A DNA stretch of 64,000 nucleotides from Thermonema rossianum DSM 10300 (GCF_000426825.1 NZ_AUGC01000006.1:1-64000), one strand, 5' to 3'. Counted from the first letter of the stretch, positions 24,345 through 34,630 are shown. The notes: generated by a model from the letters alone, not told the origin. Made by a program: numbers and translations.

Positions 24345-25592
24345 ATGTTTACACACCCACTCAGAAAGAAACTGCTTTTTATAGCCTTTCCCCTGCTGAC
24401 ACTTTTTTTGGCATGGTGGTTGATGCCTTCATCCCCCACACAAGAAGGCTGGGCACGCGTACAAAAAGGCAACCTTAGTGTGCAAGTGCTGGCAGCCGGC
24501 GAGCTCACTGCCCGCCAAGCTGTCGAAATCACAGCGCCTGCCATCTTGCGCAGCCTCGAAATTTACCAGGTCAAGATCGTGGACATGGTGCCCGAAGGCA
24601 GTCAGGTGAAAGCGGGCGACTACCTGGCCACCTTAGACAAACAAGAACTCAACGAGAAAATACAACAGCTGCGTATCGAAATAGAAAAGCTTGAAAACGA
24701 GCGCAGCCAAGCATTGGTCGATACCGCGCTGCTGCTGCGCCAAGCGCGCGAAGAGCTGCAAAACCTTGCTCTCGACCTGGAAATGAAAAAAATACAACTA
24801 CAAGGCATAGAGTATGAGCCCCCTGCCGAACAAAGCAAAGCCAAACTGGCTTATGAGCGTGCCCTGAACGCTTATGAGAGCGCCAAACAATCCTACCGGC
24901 TCAAACAAAAGCAAGCGCGCAGCAAACTGTTGGGCATTTATACGCTACTCAACGAAGCCAAACGCAAATACGAAGCAGCACAGGAAGCACTGGAAGCACT
25001 CACTCTGTATGCGCCCACCGATGGCACCGTGATTTATCACAAAGACTGGAACGGGAACAAAAAAGAAGCCGGCAGCTTGGTCAGCAGTTGGGACCCCATT
25101 GTAGTAAAGCTTTCGGCACAACAAGAGTTGGTGTCCACAGCCCGTGTCAATGAGCTGGACATACATAAAATACAAGTAGGACAAAGCGCCGAAGTACGCA
25201 TAGAAGCGCTGCCCAACCGCACCTTCCACGGCGAAGTTATCAACATATCGAGTACTGCCGAAAGCGATGGTTCCAAAGTGCGCTACTTTGCCGTAAATAT
25301 ACGTTTAAAAGAAAAAGACCTTGCCTTACGCCCTACCATGAGTACCCTCAACCGCATCGAGTGCAGTCGCCACGAAAATGTGCTGCTGGTTCCTTTGAGT
25401 GCCATTCATTATGCCGGCGCGGGCACCCCCTACGTAATAAAACGAACAGGCAGACGCACGGTAAGGCAGCAAGTAGAGCTGGGCGCTGCCGATGACCTCT
25501 TTGTTATTGTGAAAAAAGGGCTGAAAGCCGGCGACCAAGTCAGTTTATCGTTACCCAAAGAAGCAGAATCGCTGCCATGGCAGGCATTATAA
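24345..25592 (+). CDS. HlyD/MacA-type periplasmic adaptor subunit
   Basis: 415 residues from the ATG at 24345 (MFTHPLRKK). One N-terminal membrane anchor (LLFIAFPLLTLFLAWWLM). Then a biotinyl-lipoyl-like half (GSQVKAGDYLATLDKQELNE), a long coiled-coil hairpin (about 90-215, rich in E, Q, L, K and A), the second lipoyl half (LYAPTDGTVIYHKDWNGNKK) and beta-barrel/membrane-proximal domains (GQSAEVRIEALPNRTFHGEV). It should bridge an inner-membrane transporter to an outer-membrane channel. Its 3' end overlaps the permease gene by 16 bases, so the two form one unit. No TolC-like or ATPase gene is next to them. Confidence 0.88.
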   Translation: MFTHPLRKKLLFIAFPLLTLFLAWWLMPSSPTQEGWARVQKGNLSVQVLAAGELTARQAVEITAPAILRSLEIYQVKIVDMVPEGSQVKAGDYLATLDKQELNEKIQQLRIEIEKLENERSQALVDTALLLRQAREELQNLALDLEMKKIQLQGIEYEPPAEQSKAKLAYERALNAYESAKQSYRLKQKQARSKLLGIYTLLNEAKRKYEAAQEALEALTLYAPTDGTVIYHKDWNGNKKEAGSLVSSWDPIVVKLSAQQELVSTARVNELDIHKIQVGQSAEVRIEALPNRTFHGEVINISSTAESDGSKVRYFAVNIRLKEKDLALRPTMSTLNRIECSRHENVLLVPLSAIHYAGAGTPYVIKRTGRRTVRQQVELGAADDLFVIVKKGLKAGDQVSLSLPKEAESLPWQAL

Positions 25593-26842
25593 AAAAAATA
25601 CTCTCGCATCATCGTGTGGCACAATGGAAAAAGGTGTTGTACTGCAGCTGGCAATTGGCACAGCAAAACCGGCGTGCACACCGCTGGCGCCTGTGGCTTT
25701 CCATGGTAGGCATCGTGGTAGGCACCGCCGCCCTGTTCAGTCTGCTGATACTCAACCGCGGCATGCATCGAAAACTGCAGGAGCGCCTCCATGCCTATGG
25801 GCTCAATACCCTGTATTGGCTGCCTCAAACCAACAGTCTGGCTGCCGACCAACTCAACGCTGCCGGTGAAGCGCTTTACTTAACTGTTGAGAAATTGAAA
25901 CAATACGAAGATGTATTGACAAGCCCCGCTACCCCTATTTGGCATTTGAGTGCTGAGGTGCGTTGCCGCGACCGTCACCGGGTGCTCCCGCTGGTGGTTT
26001 CTTCGGCTGCCCTCCGGCAGCTGCTGCCCATTCGCTTGGAAAGCGGACGTTTCCTGCCCGGCACTGCTTCTGCCCCGGCTGTTTGTGTAGTGGGGCACCG
26101 TCTGGCGGCAGCCCTGTTGCCACCCGGGCACTCCCCCGTAGGGCAAACCATTTGCATAGGCACTACTTGCCTCACGGTGGTAGGCGTCATTTATTGCCCG
26201 GGCAGCGATAACCGTTTGTTACCGGACCTGAACAGTGCTGTCATCGTTAGCCCCGGTACTTTTTTATACCGCCTGTTGCCATTCATAGAAAAAACGAACC
26301 TGCCACACCCCTTCTGGCTGAGCCGCTACCGGCAACAGGCAGCAGGCATGCCCCTTCTGGCAAGTCTGCTGCATCAAACCTATCCGCTGAGCAGCTACGA
26401 AGCTTGGAATCCGGAAAACTTGATAAGCGAAGAAAAGAAAACGCAACGCACCCTGCGCATTACCCTCTGGAGCATCAGCGTGGTAGCTTTCCTGGTAGGC
26501 AGCATCGGCATGGTGAATATGATTTATAGCCATACGCTTGAGCGCAGCGTTGAAATAGGCATACAAAAAGCGGTAGGTGCCACTCCCCTGCTCATACAAT
26601 GGCAGTTCATCCTGGAGACTTTGCTGCTGGGCTTTTATGGCTGGCTGGCCGGCATGTTGCTGGGCGGCGTGTTCAGTTATTTCATCAGTCAACAAGCAGA
26701 TATTCCATGGGATATGCGCGTGCCCGACTGCCTTTCGGTAGCCGGCATAGCCCTTACTCTTTGTTTGCTTTCGGCATGGCTGCCTGCCCGGAAAGCGGCA
26801 CTGCTTCCTCCTGCCCGGGCACTTATTCAGCACGAATCCTAA
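25577..26842 (+). CDS. MacB/FtsX-type ABC transporter permease
   Basis: 421 residues. N-terminal membrane helix near 38-60 (WLSMVGIVVGTAALFSLLIL), a large periplasmic domain of about 220 residues, and a C-terminal FtsX domain with three helices (LWSISVVAFLVGSIGMVNMI; GFYGWLAGMLLGGVFSYFIS; IALTLCLLSAWLPARKAALL). The RSVEIGIQKAVGAT loop is the usual coupling site for the ATPase. No nucleotide-binding domain is fused to it and none is encoded nearby, so the ATPase must come from elsewhere. The periplasmic domain is unusually rich in P, H and L. Likely part of an exporter or a MacAB-like mechanotransmission system. Confidence 0.86.
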   Translation: MAGIIKKILSHHRVAQWKKVLYCSWQLAQQNRRAHRWRLWLSMVGIVVGTAALFSLLILNRGMHRKLQERLHAYGLNTLYWLPQTNSLAADQLNAAGEALYLTVEKLKQYEDVLTSPATPIWHLSAEVRCRDRHRVLPLVVSSAALRQLLPIRLESGRFLPGTASAPAVCVVGHRLAAALLPPGHSPVGQTICIGTTCLTVVGVIYCPGSDNRLLPDLNSAVIVSPGTFLYRLLPFIEKTNLPHPFWLSRYRQQAAGMPLLASLLHQTYPLSSYEAWNPENLISEEKKTQRTLRITLWSISVVAFLVGSIGMVNMIYSHTLERSVEIGIQKAVGATPLLIQWQFILETLLLGFYGWLAGMLLGGVFSYFISQQADIPWDMRVPDCLSVAGIALTLCLLSAWLPARKAALLPPARALIQHES

Positions 26843-26892
26843 AAAATGATTACCTTAGTCCCAAAAGCTTGCACACTCTTTTTTGAAGACTT

Positions 26893-29019
26893 ATGGCAAA
26901 ACAATTACTGCTTGTTTTTTTACTCTTCCTGTCTTGTCCGGTCTTGCCTCTTTGGGCACAAGATGCAGAAAACAAAATAGCTCGCCTGGAGCAAGAATTG
27001 GCGCATACAGTGGGCACCCGTGAAGTGGACATCTGTGTAGAGCTTGCCAATGAGTATTTGTTCTATGACCTTGATCGTGCTTTTAAGTATGCTCACTTAG
27101 CCCTGCAAAAAGCAGAATCGAAGAACTACCTGCGTGGTGTTCTGGCAGCACGTGTTGCCTTAGGCAACTGCTACCTCTACCGTAGCGAACAGAACGACCT
27201 GCTGGGCGCTTTCGAGCAATACACCCAGGTGATAGAAACACCTCTCACGCCAAAACAAGAAGAAAATTGCCGCTTGGTCCTCGAAAAGGCTAAAGCCCTG
27301 AACGGGCTGGGTAGCCTGTATCAAATATGGGGTGACTTCAAAAAAGCTATTGAGCTGCATACCAACTCCTTGAGGATACGGGAGCGCTGTGGCGACCAAA
27401 TAGGCATTGCCCGCTGCTATAACAGCATAGGTCTTGTGTATGACAACATGGGCAATTACGACGAAGCCATACGCTACTACTCCCGCGCATTGAATATATA
27501 TGAAAAGCACCGCCGCATGCGCGACGTAGCCGGTGTATTGAACAACCTGGCAGCAGCCACCCACTTGAAACTGCTCCAAAGCCAAAGTGCCGAGAGCTAC
27601 GAGCAGGTGTTCGACTATTACCGCCGCTCCTTAAAAATAAGTGAGGAACTGAAAGACCGGCGCGGCATGGCGCGCATCTACAACAATATGGGCATACTAT
27701 ATGCCGAACAGGGCAAATTTGACGAAGCGCTTGACCTTTATTTCCGGGCAGCCATGATTGATGAAGAAGAAAATGACCCGGCAGAAGCAGCTGCCACTTT
27801 CAACAACATAGCCCGCCTCTTCGAGCAAAAGGAAGAGTGGCTCGTAGCCTTGGATTACTACCAGAAAGCGCTGGAAGCAGCCGCTGCCGTAGAATCCAAG
27901 TCGGCACTGCTGAATGCCGCCCAAGGGCTGAGCCGGGTGTATGCTCAAATGGGAGACTACTATCAGGCTTTTCAGTATGCCCAAATGAGCAACCATTTAC
28001 AAAAAGAGCTCTACGATGTAGAAACAAGCCGCCGCATAGCGCTCATCAGCAGTCAATACGAAATAGAGAAAAAACAAAAGCAAATAGAACTGCTGGAACG
28101 GGAGAAAGAACTGCAGAAGTTGAAAGAAGAGCGGCTCCGGCAATACATCATTCTCGGCATCCTGCTGCTGGTGATGCTGACTATCCTCGTTTTGCTGCTC
28201 TTCAACCGTTACCGCTTCAAGTCAAAACTGAACAAACAGCTGCAGACTCTCTACCGTGAGTTGGAAATACAACACAAACGCACCGAAGACAGCATACAGT
28301 ATGCCAGCCGCATTCAGCAAGCCATGATACCCAAAACAGAGGCTTTGCTCAACCCATTCCGAGAAGCAGGTATATTCTACCGCCCCAAATCTATTGTCAG
28401 TGGTGATTTCTACTGGTGCAAAGAGGTAGGTAACAAAAAAGTGATTGTTGTAGCAGACTGCACGGGGCATGGTGTCCCGGGCGCCCTGATGACGGTGCTT
28501 TCCATGAACCTGCTCGACAAGCTGGTAGATGAAATGCAAGACCGCCTGCACCCCGACGAACTGCTGCGACAACTGGACTGGCGCATTCAGCAAGCCCTCC
28601 CCGATGAAAAAGTGCAAGACGGTTTAGACGGGGCAATTCTTGTTGTAGAGGGCAACCGGCTCGAATACGCCGGCGCCAAGTTTCCGCTTTACCTTTTCCA
28701 TGACGATGACTTTTTTGTATTCAATGCCGCCCGCATTTCATTGGGCAACAAGTCCTACAAAAAAGAAAAGGTATTTACACTCCACAAATTACAGTTGGAA
28801 CCCGGCGACAAAATCTACCTCCACTCCGACGGCTTCCCCGACCAGTTTGGCGGAGAAGAAGAGCGAAAGTATATGAGTAAGCGGTTCAGAGAATTGTTGA
28901 AACGGCACGCCACCCTCCCACTTCAAGAGCAGGCACGCGAATGGGAGAAAGAATTTGAGCGCTGGAAGGGCAACCAAGACCAAACCGACGACGTGGTGGT
29001 GGTTGGCTTGATGTATTAA
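26893..29019 (+). CDS. Membrane TPR protein with SpoIIE-type PP2C phosphatase domain
   Basis: 708 residues. A signal peptide (MAKQLLLVFLLFLSCPVLPL, WAQ) precedes about eight tetratricopeptide repeats at 60-390 in the periplasm (for example ARCYNSIGLVYDNMGNYDEA and ARIYNNMGILYAEQGKFDEA). A coiled coil, a membrane helix near 416-441 (ILGILLLVMLTILVLLLFNR) and a cytoplasmic SpoIIE phosphatase from about 480 follow. Metal-binding aspartates are seen in SIVSGDFYW, VVADCTGHGVPGALMT and the terminal QTDDVVVVGL. It probably dephosphorylates an anti-anti-sigma-like protein in reply to a periplasmic signal. No partner kinase is nearby. Paralogue of the protein at 38970-40898. Confidence 0.9.
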   Translation: MAKQLLLVFLLFLSCPVLPLWAQDAENKIARLEQELAHTVGTREVDICVELANEYLFYDLDRAFKYAHLALQKAESKNYLRGVLAARVALGNCYLYRSEQNDLLGAFEQYTQVIETPLTPKQEENCRLVLEKAKALNGLGSLYQIWGDFKKAIELHTNSLRIRERCGDQIGIARCYNSIGLVYDNMGNYDEAIRYYSRALNIYEKHRRMRDVAGVLNNLAAATHLKLLQSQSAESYEQVFDYYRRSLKISEELKDRRGMARIYNNMGILYAEQGKFDEALDLYFRAAMIDEEENDPAEAAATFNNIARLFEQKEEWLVALDYYQKALEAAAAVESKSALLNAAQGLSRVYAQMGDYYQAFQYAQMSNHLQKELYDVETSRRIALISSQYEIEKKQKQIELLEREKELQKLKEERLRQYIILGILLLVMLTILVLLLFNRYRFKSKLNKQLQTLYRELEIQHKRTEDSIQYASRIQQAMIPKTEALLNPFREAGIFYRPKSIVSGDFYWCKEVGNKKVIVVADCTGHGVPGALMTVLSMNLLDKLVDEMQDRLHPDELLRQLDWRIQQALPDEKVQDGLDGAILVVEGNRLEYAGAKFPLYLFHDDDFFVFNAARISLGNKSYKKEKVFTLHKLQLEPGDKIYLHSDGFPDQFGGEEERKYMSKRFRELLKRHATLPLQEQAREWEKEFERWKGNQDQTDDVVVVGLMY

Positions 29020-29026
29020 GCAACTG

Positions 29027-29725
29027 CTATAAAGAAAACAAGTGCCCGTGCTGCCGCAGCCAGCGATGATGCACAGCATAGCCGGGCATTTGCCGTTCCA
29101 CTTCCTGCCAAAAAGCAGCACTGTGGTTGTGGTGGCGTAAGTGAGCCAACTCATGCACTATCACGTAATCTACCACCTCTACGGGTGCCATCATCAGGCG
29201 CCAAGAGAAGTTCAGGCTTCCCTTGGACGAGCAGGAGCCCCAACGTTTGCGCGCCCGGCTGACCTTCACCGCGGTATAATACCCCTGCAGTCCTGCCCGG
29301 GCAGCCCAGCCGGCGACCCGCTCCGGTAAAAAAACTGCTGCCTGCTCAATATACCACTTTTCAAACAAGAGGGCGGCTTCTGCCTGTTTGCCGGCATGCA
29401 TCACAAAAGCAGCTCCGTCAAAAAGCAAAGGCTGTGGCGTTTGTACGCTGAAACGCAAGGGATAAGTATGCCCCAAATAATAAAACAACTCTCCTTCTAC
29501 AAATAGCCTTTCGGGGCGCGCTGCCTTGCGCTGCCGGGCAGCCGCCAGGTGCTTTTCTACCCAAGCCACATGCTTGAGCAGCACCCTGTAAATGTCACTT
29601 TCTTTGGCATGGTAGGGCGCACGCACCCACAACTCCCCTTCTTCGGTGATTTGCAGGGCGATGGTTTTTCGTTTGCTGCGGATGATACGGTCAACAGAAA
29701 ACGGCAGGGGATGCTTTCCTTTCAT
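29027..29725 (-). CDS. YgjP-like (DUF45) zinc metallopeptidase
   Basis: 232 residues from the ATG at 29725 (MKGKHPLPFSVDRIIRSKRK); a longer frame runs through the accC terminator and into accC, so it is rejected. The zinc motif VHELAHLRHHNHSAAFW near residue 189 has HExxH and a third histidine, as in the WLM/SprT/YgjP group. Also seen: KVSRARKRWGSCSSKGSLNF, a family signature upstream of the zinc site. No signal peptide, so it is cytoplasmic. Substrate unknown. It faces the TPR-phosphatase gene tail to tail, 7 bases apart. Confidence 0.85.
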   Translation of the reverse strand: MKGKHPLPFSVDRIIRSKRKTIALQITEEGELWVRAPYHAKESDIYRVLLKHVAWVEKHLAAARQRKAARPERLFVEGELFYYLGHTYPLRFSVQTPQPLLFDGAAFVMHAGKQAEAALLFEKWYIEQAAVFLPERVAGWAARAGLQGYYTAVKVSRARKRWGSCSSKGSLNFSWRLMMAPVEVVDYVIVHELAHLRHHNHSAAFWQEVERQMPGYAVHHRWLRQHGHLFSL

Positions 29726-29775
29726 GTGAAACGGACGGGACAAAGTGATACATACGCTGCTCTTCTTTGCCAAAG

Positions 29776-29813
29776 ATAAAAAAAGTGGGCAGCGGTCGTA
29801 AAAACAGCTGCCC
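29776..29813 (-). terminator. Rho-independent terminator after accC
   Basis: On the minus strand a GGGCAGC/GCTGCCC stem (29787-29793 with 29807-29813) is followed by ACTTTTTTTTATC. It ends the yceD-rpmF-plsX-fabH-accB-accC transcript. Confidence 0.85.
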
Positions 29814-29843
29814 GGAAGATATGCAAGAAGTTTTTTGGGATGC

Positions 29844-31190
29844 TTAAGCAAGGTCAGACATATCGAAGTTGTCCAAGAAGCGTGTGGTAAAGTTACCGGC
29901 TTTGAACTGTTCGTTGTCCAGTATTTTGATAAGCAAGGGGATGGTTGTTTTCACTCCCTCAATAACGAACTCTTGCAATGCCCGCTTGGTACGCACAATG
30001 AGCTCTTCGCGGCTTTGTGCACGCACAATCAGCTTGGCAATCATAGAGTCATAAAACGGCGGTATGGTATAACCGGCGTAGATGTGAGTATCGACACGCA
30101 CACCCATGCCCCCCGGTATGTGCAGGTTGGTGATGCGTCCGGGCGACGGCATGAAGCCCTTGGCGGGGTCTTCGGCATTGATACGACACTCCATCGTATA
30201 AAGCTGCGGCTCATAGTTGCGCCCCGAGATGGGTTCGCCTGCCGCCACTTTGATTTGCTCTTTAATCAGGTCGAAGAAAGTGGCTTCTTCGGTCACGGGA
30301 TGCTCCACCTGAATACGGGTGTTCATCTCCATGAAGTAGAAGTTGCCGTCTTTATCTACGATAAACTCAATGGTACCGGCACCTTCATAATTGATGGCTT
30401 GCGCCCCCTTGATGGCTGCCTCCCCCATTTTTTTACGCAGTTCGGGGGTCATAAAGGGCGAAGGAGTTTCTTCGATAAGCTTCTGGTGGCGCCGCTGGAT
30501 GGAACAATCACGCTCCGACAAGTGGCATACTTTGCCGTATTGGTCGCCAAACACTTGTATTTCTATGTGGCGTGGCTCTTCGATGAACTTCTCCATATAG
30601 AGCCCGTCGTTGCCAAAAGCGGCGGCTGCCTCTTGACGTGCCGACTCCCAAGCTTTTTCCAGTTCTTCCTCGCTGCGCACGATGCGCATGCCTTTGCCTC
30701 CCCCGCCGGCGGTGGCTTTCATCATCACCGGATAGCCTATTTCAGCAGCTGTTTTTTTGGCATGTTCGAGCGATTCGAGCAAGCCGTCGGAGCCGGGCAC
30801 TACCGGCACGCCTGCCGCCCGCATGGTGGCTTTGGCGGTTGCCTTGTCGCCCATTTTTTGAATCATCTCGGGCGTAGGACCAATGAACTTAATATTGTGG
30901 TCGATACAGGCTTGCGCAAACTTGGCGTTCTCCGACAAGAAACCATAGCCGGGATGGATGGCGTCGGCATTGGTGATTTCTGCGGCAGCAATGATATTGG
31001 GTATGTTCAGATAAGACTCTTTGCCGGCAGGTGGTCCGATACACACCGCCTCATCGGCAAAACGCACGTGCAGGCTTTCCTTGTCGGCAGTAGAGTACAC
31101 AGCCACCGTCTTGATGCCCATTTCCCGGCAGGTGCGTATGATGCGCAGGGCTATTTCGCCACGGTTGGCAATCAGTATTTTTTTAAACAT
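29844..31190 (-). CDS. accC: Acetyl-CoA carboxylase, biotin carboxylase subunit
   Basis: 448 residues. N-terminal [23 protein letters not shown]-grasp glycine loop [20 protein letters not shown]; catalytic motifs [35 protein letters not shown] and [20 protein letters not shown]-terminal domain with [20 protein letters not shown]. It carboxylates the biotin on AccB using ATP and bicarbonate, for malonyl-CoA formation. It starts 16 bases after accB. The carboxyltransferase genes are not in the window. Confidence 0.97.
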   Translation of the reverse strand: MFKKILIANRGEIALRIIRTCREMGIKTVAVYSTADKESLHVRFADEAVCIGPPAGKESYLNIPNIIAAAEITNADAIHPGYGFLSENAKFAQACIDHNIKFIGPTPEMIQKMGDKATAKATMRAAGVPVVPGSDGLLESLEHAKKTAAEIGYPVMMKATAGGGGKGMRIVRSEEELEKAWESARQEAAAAFGNDGLYMEKFIEEPRHIEIQVFGDQYGKVCHLSERDCSIQRRHQKLIEETPSPFMTPELRKKMGEAAIKGAQAINYEGAGTIEFIVDKDGNFYFMEMNTRIQVEHPVTEEATFFDLIKEQIKVAAGEPISGRNYEPQLYTMECRINAEDPAKGFMPSPGRITNLHIPGGMGVRVDTHIYAGYTIPPFYDSMIAKLIVRAQSREELIVRTKRALQEFVIEGVKTTIPLLIKILDNEQFKAGNFTTRFLDNFDMSDLA

Positions 31191-31206
31191 AGAAATCCGT
31201 TTTTAA

Positions 31207-31698
31207 TTAAGAGAGAGGTTCTACCAGGAAGAGCGGCTGGTCATATTCCACGGGGGTAGCGTTTTCTACCAACACCTCTACGATGCGTCCCTCTACTTCC
31301 GACTCTATTTCATTGAATAGCTTCATGGCTTCGATGATGCAAACTACCTGCCCTTTCTTCACCACATCGCCTACCTTCACAAAAGGCTCTGCGTCGGGGT
31401 TGGGGGCACGGTAGAAGGTACCAATCATGGGCGATTTGATTTCGAGCAGTTTCTTATTGCTTTTGGGTTCGGCTGCCGGTGCTTCACCTCCGCTTTGCGG
31501 CTCCTGCACTGCCGGTGTAGCTGCCGGCACTTGCTGCTGCACCACAGGCGGGGGCACAGGCACAGACGACTGCACTACTGCTGGTGCTTCGCTATGACGC
31601 TTTACGCTTATTTTGAATTCTTCGGTTTCGATATTGACTTCTGCCAAGCCTGACTGGGCAATGAAGTCGATGAGGTCTCTCAATTCTTTCGCTTTCAT
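31207..31698 (-). CDS. accB: Biotin carboxyl carrier protein of acetyl-CoA carboxylase
   Basis: 163 residues from the ATG at 31698 ([20 protein letters not shown]); a longer open frame reaches into fabH and is rejected. The middle is a P/A/Q/V-rich linker (about 50-85). The C-terminal lipoyl fold carries the biotin lysine in [16 protein letters not shown], with the usual thumb-bearing [20 protein letters not shown]. It carries CO2 between AccC and the carboxyltransferase. Next to accC in an operon. Confidence 0.96.
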   Translation of the reverse strand: MKAKELRDLIDFIAQSGLAEVNIETEEFKISVKRHSEAPAVVQSSVPVPPPVVQQQVPAATPAVQEPQSGGEAPAAEPKSNKKLLEIKSPMIGTFYRAPNPDAEPFVKVGDVVKKGQVVCIIEAMKLFNEIESEVEGRIVEVLVENATPVEYDQPLFLVEPLS

Positions 31699-31750
31699 GA
31701 GTGCTTTCGTTTGTTCGAGGTGGTAAAAATACAATTTTGTATTTAAAAAA

Positions 31751-32752
31751 TTAAACTTGGGGGTCGTAAGCCCACTTGACGAGGCTGGCACCCCAAGTGA
31801 AGCCACCACCAAATGCTGCCAGCACCAGCAAGTCGCCTTTTTTCAGACGTGCCTCATAGTCCCTCAAACACAAAGGAATGGTCGCATTGGTGGTATTTCC
31901 GTATTTATCGATGGTGAGCATTACTTTGTTCTCGTCGAGTCCCATGCGTTGGGCAGTAGCGTCTATAATACGTTTGTTGGCTTGATGAGGCACCAACCAT
32001 GCAATGTCGTCGCCACTGAGTTGATTGCGCTCCAGTATTTCATAGGCGGCTTCTGCCATGCCCACTACTGCATGTTTAAATACATTGGCGCCTTCTTGAT
32101 AAATAAAATGCTCGCGTGCCTCCACTGTTTCATGTGAAGCAGGGCGGCGGCTTCCGCCGGCTTTCATGTGGAGATGCACCCAGCCGGCGCCGTTGGTGTA
32201 ATGCACATGGTCGAGTAGCCCATAGCCTTCGGTGTTGGGCTCCAATAAAACAGCCCCTGCCCCATCGCCAAACAATACGCAGGTGTTGCGGTCGGTGTAG
32301 TCCACAATGGACGACATTTTATCGGCACCTACCAATATCACCTTCTTATAGCGTCCACTTTGAATGTACTGCGCGGCTGTAGTCAAGCTAAACAAGAAGC
32401 CGGAGCAGGCAGCCATCAAATCAAAACTAAAAGCATTGACAAGCCCTGCCTCGTGTTGAATGATGTTGGCAGTCGCCGGGAACATCATGTCGGGAGTAGC
32501 CGTAGCACAAATAAGAAGTTCTATCTCCTCAGGGTGGGTGTTGGTCTTTTCCAAAAGTTTTTTCACGGCTTGCGCACCCAAATAAGAAGCGCCTAAGCCT
32601 TCGCCTTTTAAGATACGGCGTTCTTTGATACCTGTACGGGTGGTAATCCACTCGTCATTGGTATCTACCATTTGTTCCAATTCCTTGTTGGTCAATACGT
32701 AATCGGGGGTATAAGCTGCTACGCCCGTGATGGCTGCGGTGATTGGTGCCAT
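31751..32752 (-). CDS. fabH: Beta-ketoacyl-ACP synthase III
   Basis: 333 residues. Catalytic cysteine 116 in [14 protein letters not shown]; histidine in [20 protein letters not shown]; asparagine in [14 protein letters not shown]. The N-terminal [20 protein letters not shown] is standard. It condenses acetyl-CoA (or branched acyl-CoA) with malonyl-ACP to begin fatty-acid synthesis. It sits between plsX and accB, the typical Bacteroidota order. Spacing of about 50 bases on either side fits a single operon. Confidence 0.97.
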   Translation of the reverse strand: MAPITAAITGVAAYTPDYVLTNKELEQMVDTNDEWITTRTGIKERRILKGEGLGASYLGAQAVKKLLEKTNTHPEEIELLICATATPDMMFPATANIIQHEAGLVNAFSFDLMAACSGFLFSLTTAAQYIQSGRYKKVILVGADKMSSIVDYTDRNTCVLFGDGAGAVLLEPNTEGYGLLDHVHYTNGAGWVHLHMKAGGSRRPASHETVEAREHFIYQEGANVFKHAVVGMAEAAYEILERNQLSGDDIAWLVPHQANKRIIDATAQRMGLDENKVMLTIDKYGNTTNATIPLCLRDYEARLKKGDLLVLAAFGGGFTWGASLVKWAYDPQV

Positions 32753-32809
32753 GGGTCTTTTTTTTTAGTGAAAAACATAGAGAGGGGAGGTGCTTCTCCC
32801 CTTTGCATA

Positions 32810-33763
32810 TCAAATGCTTTGCAACAATGCGCGTTTAATTTTTGAATTTAATTCGGCTTGTGCAAACTTTTCGGCAAGTAATATCATATTGCGGATAGCC
32901 AAGGGCGACGAGATGCCATGCCCTATCACTACATTTCCGTTGATGCCCAAGATGGGGCTTCCTCCGATGGCTTCGTAATTCATGCGGTCAAAAAATGCAT
33001 CGTGCAGATTGCGCTTGTTCATGATTTCATAAACAGACTCTGCCATTTTCAGCACGATGTTGCCAATAAAGCCGTCACATACAATCACATCGGCTTTATC
33101 CAAAAATATGTCGCGCCCTTCGATGTTGCCTACAAAGTGCAGGTGTTCGGCGCCTTTCAATATCTTGTGTGCTGCCTGTACGGCAATATTACCTTTTTGC
33201 TCTTCTTCGCCTATGCTAAGCAGAGCCACGCGTGGTTGTTCGTGCTCCAGCACATATTTGCAGTAGAGGTTGCCCAGTTGGGCAAACTGAGCCAATACTT
33301 CCGGTTTGCAGTCGGCATTGGCACCCACATCGAGGATTACGCCTGTGTTGCCATTGACCATAGGCACGTGGCTAATCAGTGCCGGGCGCATGATGCCCTC
33401 TATTGCCTTGATGCTGAACAGGGCACCTACATACATGGCACCGGTATTGCCCGCGCCGCAAAACACATCCACTTTGCCCTCTTTGAGCAGGTGATAGCCT
33501 ACGGCAATGCTGGAACGTGTTTTTTGTTGCATGGCTTTGGTGGGGTGCTCTGCCATGCCAATCACTTCGTCGGCATGCACAATCTGAATGTTGGCAGGGA
33601 TTTCTCCGGGCAGCTGTGCCCGGATGGCGTCTTCTTGTCCAATCAATACAATGACAATTTCATCCGGACGCTCTTGTGCTGCCATCAATGCACCCTTCAC
33701 AGGAGATTCGGGGGCGAAATCGCCCCCCATTGCATCAATTGCGACTTTAATAGGCTGATTCAT
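32810..33763 (-). CDS. plsX: Phosphate acyltransferase PlsX
   Basis: 317 residues. Family motifs: VAIDAMGGDFAPESPVKGAL at the start, ATKAMQQKTRSSIAVGYHLL, FCGAGNTGAMYVGALF, ILDVGANADCKPEVLAQFAQ and IGGSPILGINGNVVIGHG. It transfers the acyl chain from acyl-ACP to phosphate, giving acyl-phosphate for PlsY and so for phospholipid synthesis, at the inner face of the membrane. It lies 58 bases after rpmF and is read with fabH. Confidence 0.96.
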   Translation of the reverse strand: MNQPIKVAIDAMGGDFAPESPVKGALMAAQERPDEIVIVLIGQEDAIRAQLPGEIPANIQIVHADEVIGMAEHPTKAMQQKTRSSIAVGYHLLKEGKVDVFCGAGNTGAMYVGALFSIKAIEGIMRPALISHVPMVNGNTGVILDVGANADCKPEVLAQFAQLGNLYCKYVLEHEQPRVALLSIGEEEQKGNIAVQAAHKILKGAEHLHFVGNIEGRDIFLDKADVIVCDGFIGNIVLKMAESVYEIMNKRNLHDAFFDRMNYEAIGGSPILGINGNVVIGHGISSPLAIRNMILLAEKFAQAELNSKIKRALLQSI

Positions 33764-33821
33764 TAGCTAATAAAGTTTAGGGAAAAAGAAAAAACTGACG
33801 GAGCTCACCGCCGGCAGTGCC

Positions 33822-34013
33822 TTAGATGCGCTCGTAGTCTTCAATATACACTTTTCCCTTGTAATAGAGCTTACCATCTACCACATAGGCACGGTGACGC
33901 AAATGGGGTTCACCGGTGGTAGGGCAAATAGAAAGCGCAGGCATAGCGGCTTTGTAATGAGTTCTGCGCTTATCTCTGCGGGTCTTCGAGGTTTTACGCT
34001 TCGGATGTGCCAT
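33822..34013 (-). CDS. rpmF: 50S ribosomal protein L32
   Basis: 63 residues. The start [20 protein letters not shown] is diagnostic. The core has [20 protein letters not shown] with a single cysteine and histidines, so the full four-cysteine zinc knuckle of some L32 proteins is not present. It begins 2 bases after the yceD stop; yceD-rpmF pairing is nearly universal. Confidence 0.97.
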   Translation of the reverse strand: MAHPKRKTSKTRRDKRRTHYKAAMPALSICPTTGEPHLRHRAYVVDGKLYYKGKVYIEDYERI

Positions 34014-34015
34014 AG

Positions 34016-34603
34016 TTAGTTTTCGTTTTGGTTATTTTTTAGCTTTTTTAAAATTGCCCAACGTGGGTCAATATCTTCATCATCAATTGACTGCTGCTCT
34101 TGATGCTTTTCTTCTGCGCTATGTGTTGTGTAAAAAAGACGGCTGTTGTTATGCAAAGGGTCGTCGTCCTCTTCTTGTTGTTGTTCTTCTTGTTCGTAGC
34201 GCGGGTGCAATTTCTTTACCGGCACCGCAAAGCATATTTCTTCATAAATATGATGCGCCACATTGATGGCAGTGGTCGATGAGGGCACGATGGTCAAGTC
34301 GTCGGACTCGAGCGTTTCAGTGTCGCCAAATTGAACGATATGGAAGCGCTCCAGCTCAAACGGGTATTCAAACTCATCCAGGCTGCGGTCGCAAACAAGC
34401 CGCATGCTCCCTTTGATGCGGAACTGCAGGTGCAGCATGTTTCGGTCTTTGCGCAGTTGCAATTGTGCGGCAAAACGCCCCTTCTCTACCAGGCTGTTTT
34501 CGAAGCAGGCAAAGAAGCGGTCGTCATCCTCAAAGTTGTAGGTATAAACCTGCTCTTTGAGGTGAAAGACCGGTATTTCATATTTCTTCAAGTAGTCAGC
34601 CAT
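34016..34603 (-). CDS. yceD: YceD/DUF177 family protein (23S rRNA accumulation factor)
   Basis: 195 residues from the ATG at 34603 ([20 protein letters not shown]), chosen because the promoter at 34631-34661 excludes the longer form. The DUF177 core is seen in [20 protein letters not shown] (a single cysteine where E. coli has CxR(C)) and [20 protein letters not shown]. The tail is acidic and Q-rich ([13 protein letters not shown]) before the conserved [10 protein letters not shown]. Related proteins help 23S rRNA levels; the exact job in Bacteroidota is untested. First gene of the rpmF-plsX-fabH-acc transcript. Confidence 0.9.
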   Translation of the reverse strand: MADYLKKYEIPVFHLKEQVYTYNFEDDDRFFACFENSLVEKGRFAAQLQLRKDRNMLHLQFRIKGSMRLVCDRSLDEFEYPFELERFHIVQFGDTETLESDDLTIVPSSTTAINVAHHIYEEICFAVPVKKLHPRYEQEEQQQEEDDDPLHNNSRLFYTTHSAEEKHQEQQSIDDEDIDPRWAILKKLKNNQNEN

Positions 34604-34630
34604 TTTGCTTATGCACAAAATTGCGAGTGG

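Noticed and set aside
29726-29851. Longer N-terminus for the YgjP-like peptidase
   Set aside because: It runs through the accC terminator and into accC itself.
30638-32382. Several plus-strand frames across accC, accB and fabH
   Set aside because: They are antisense shadows of strongly conserved genes.
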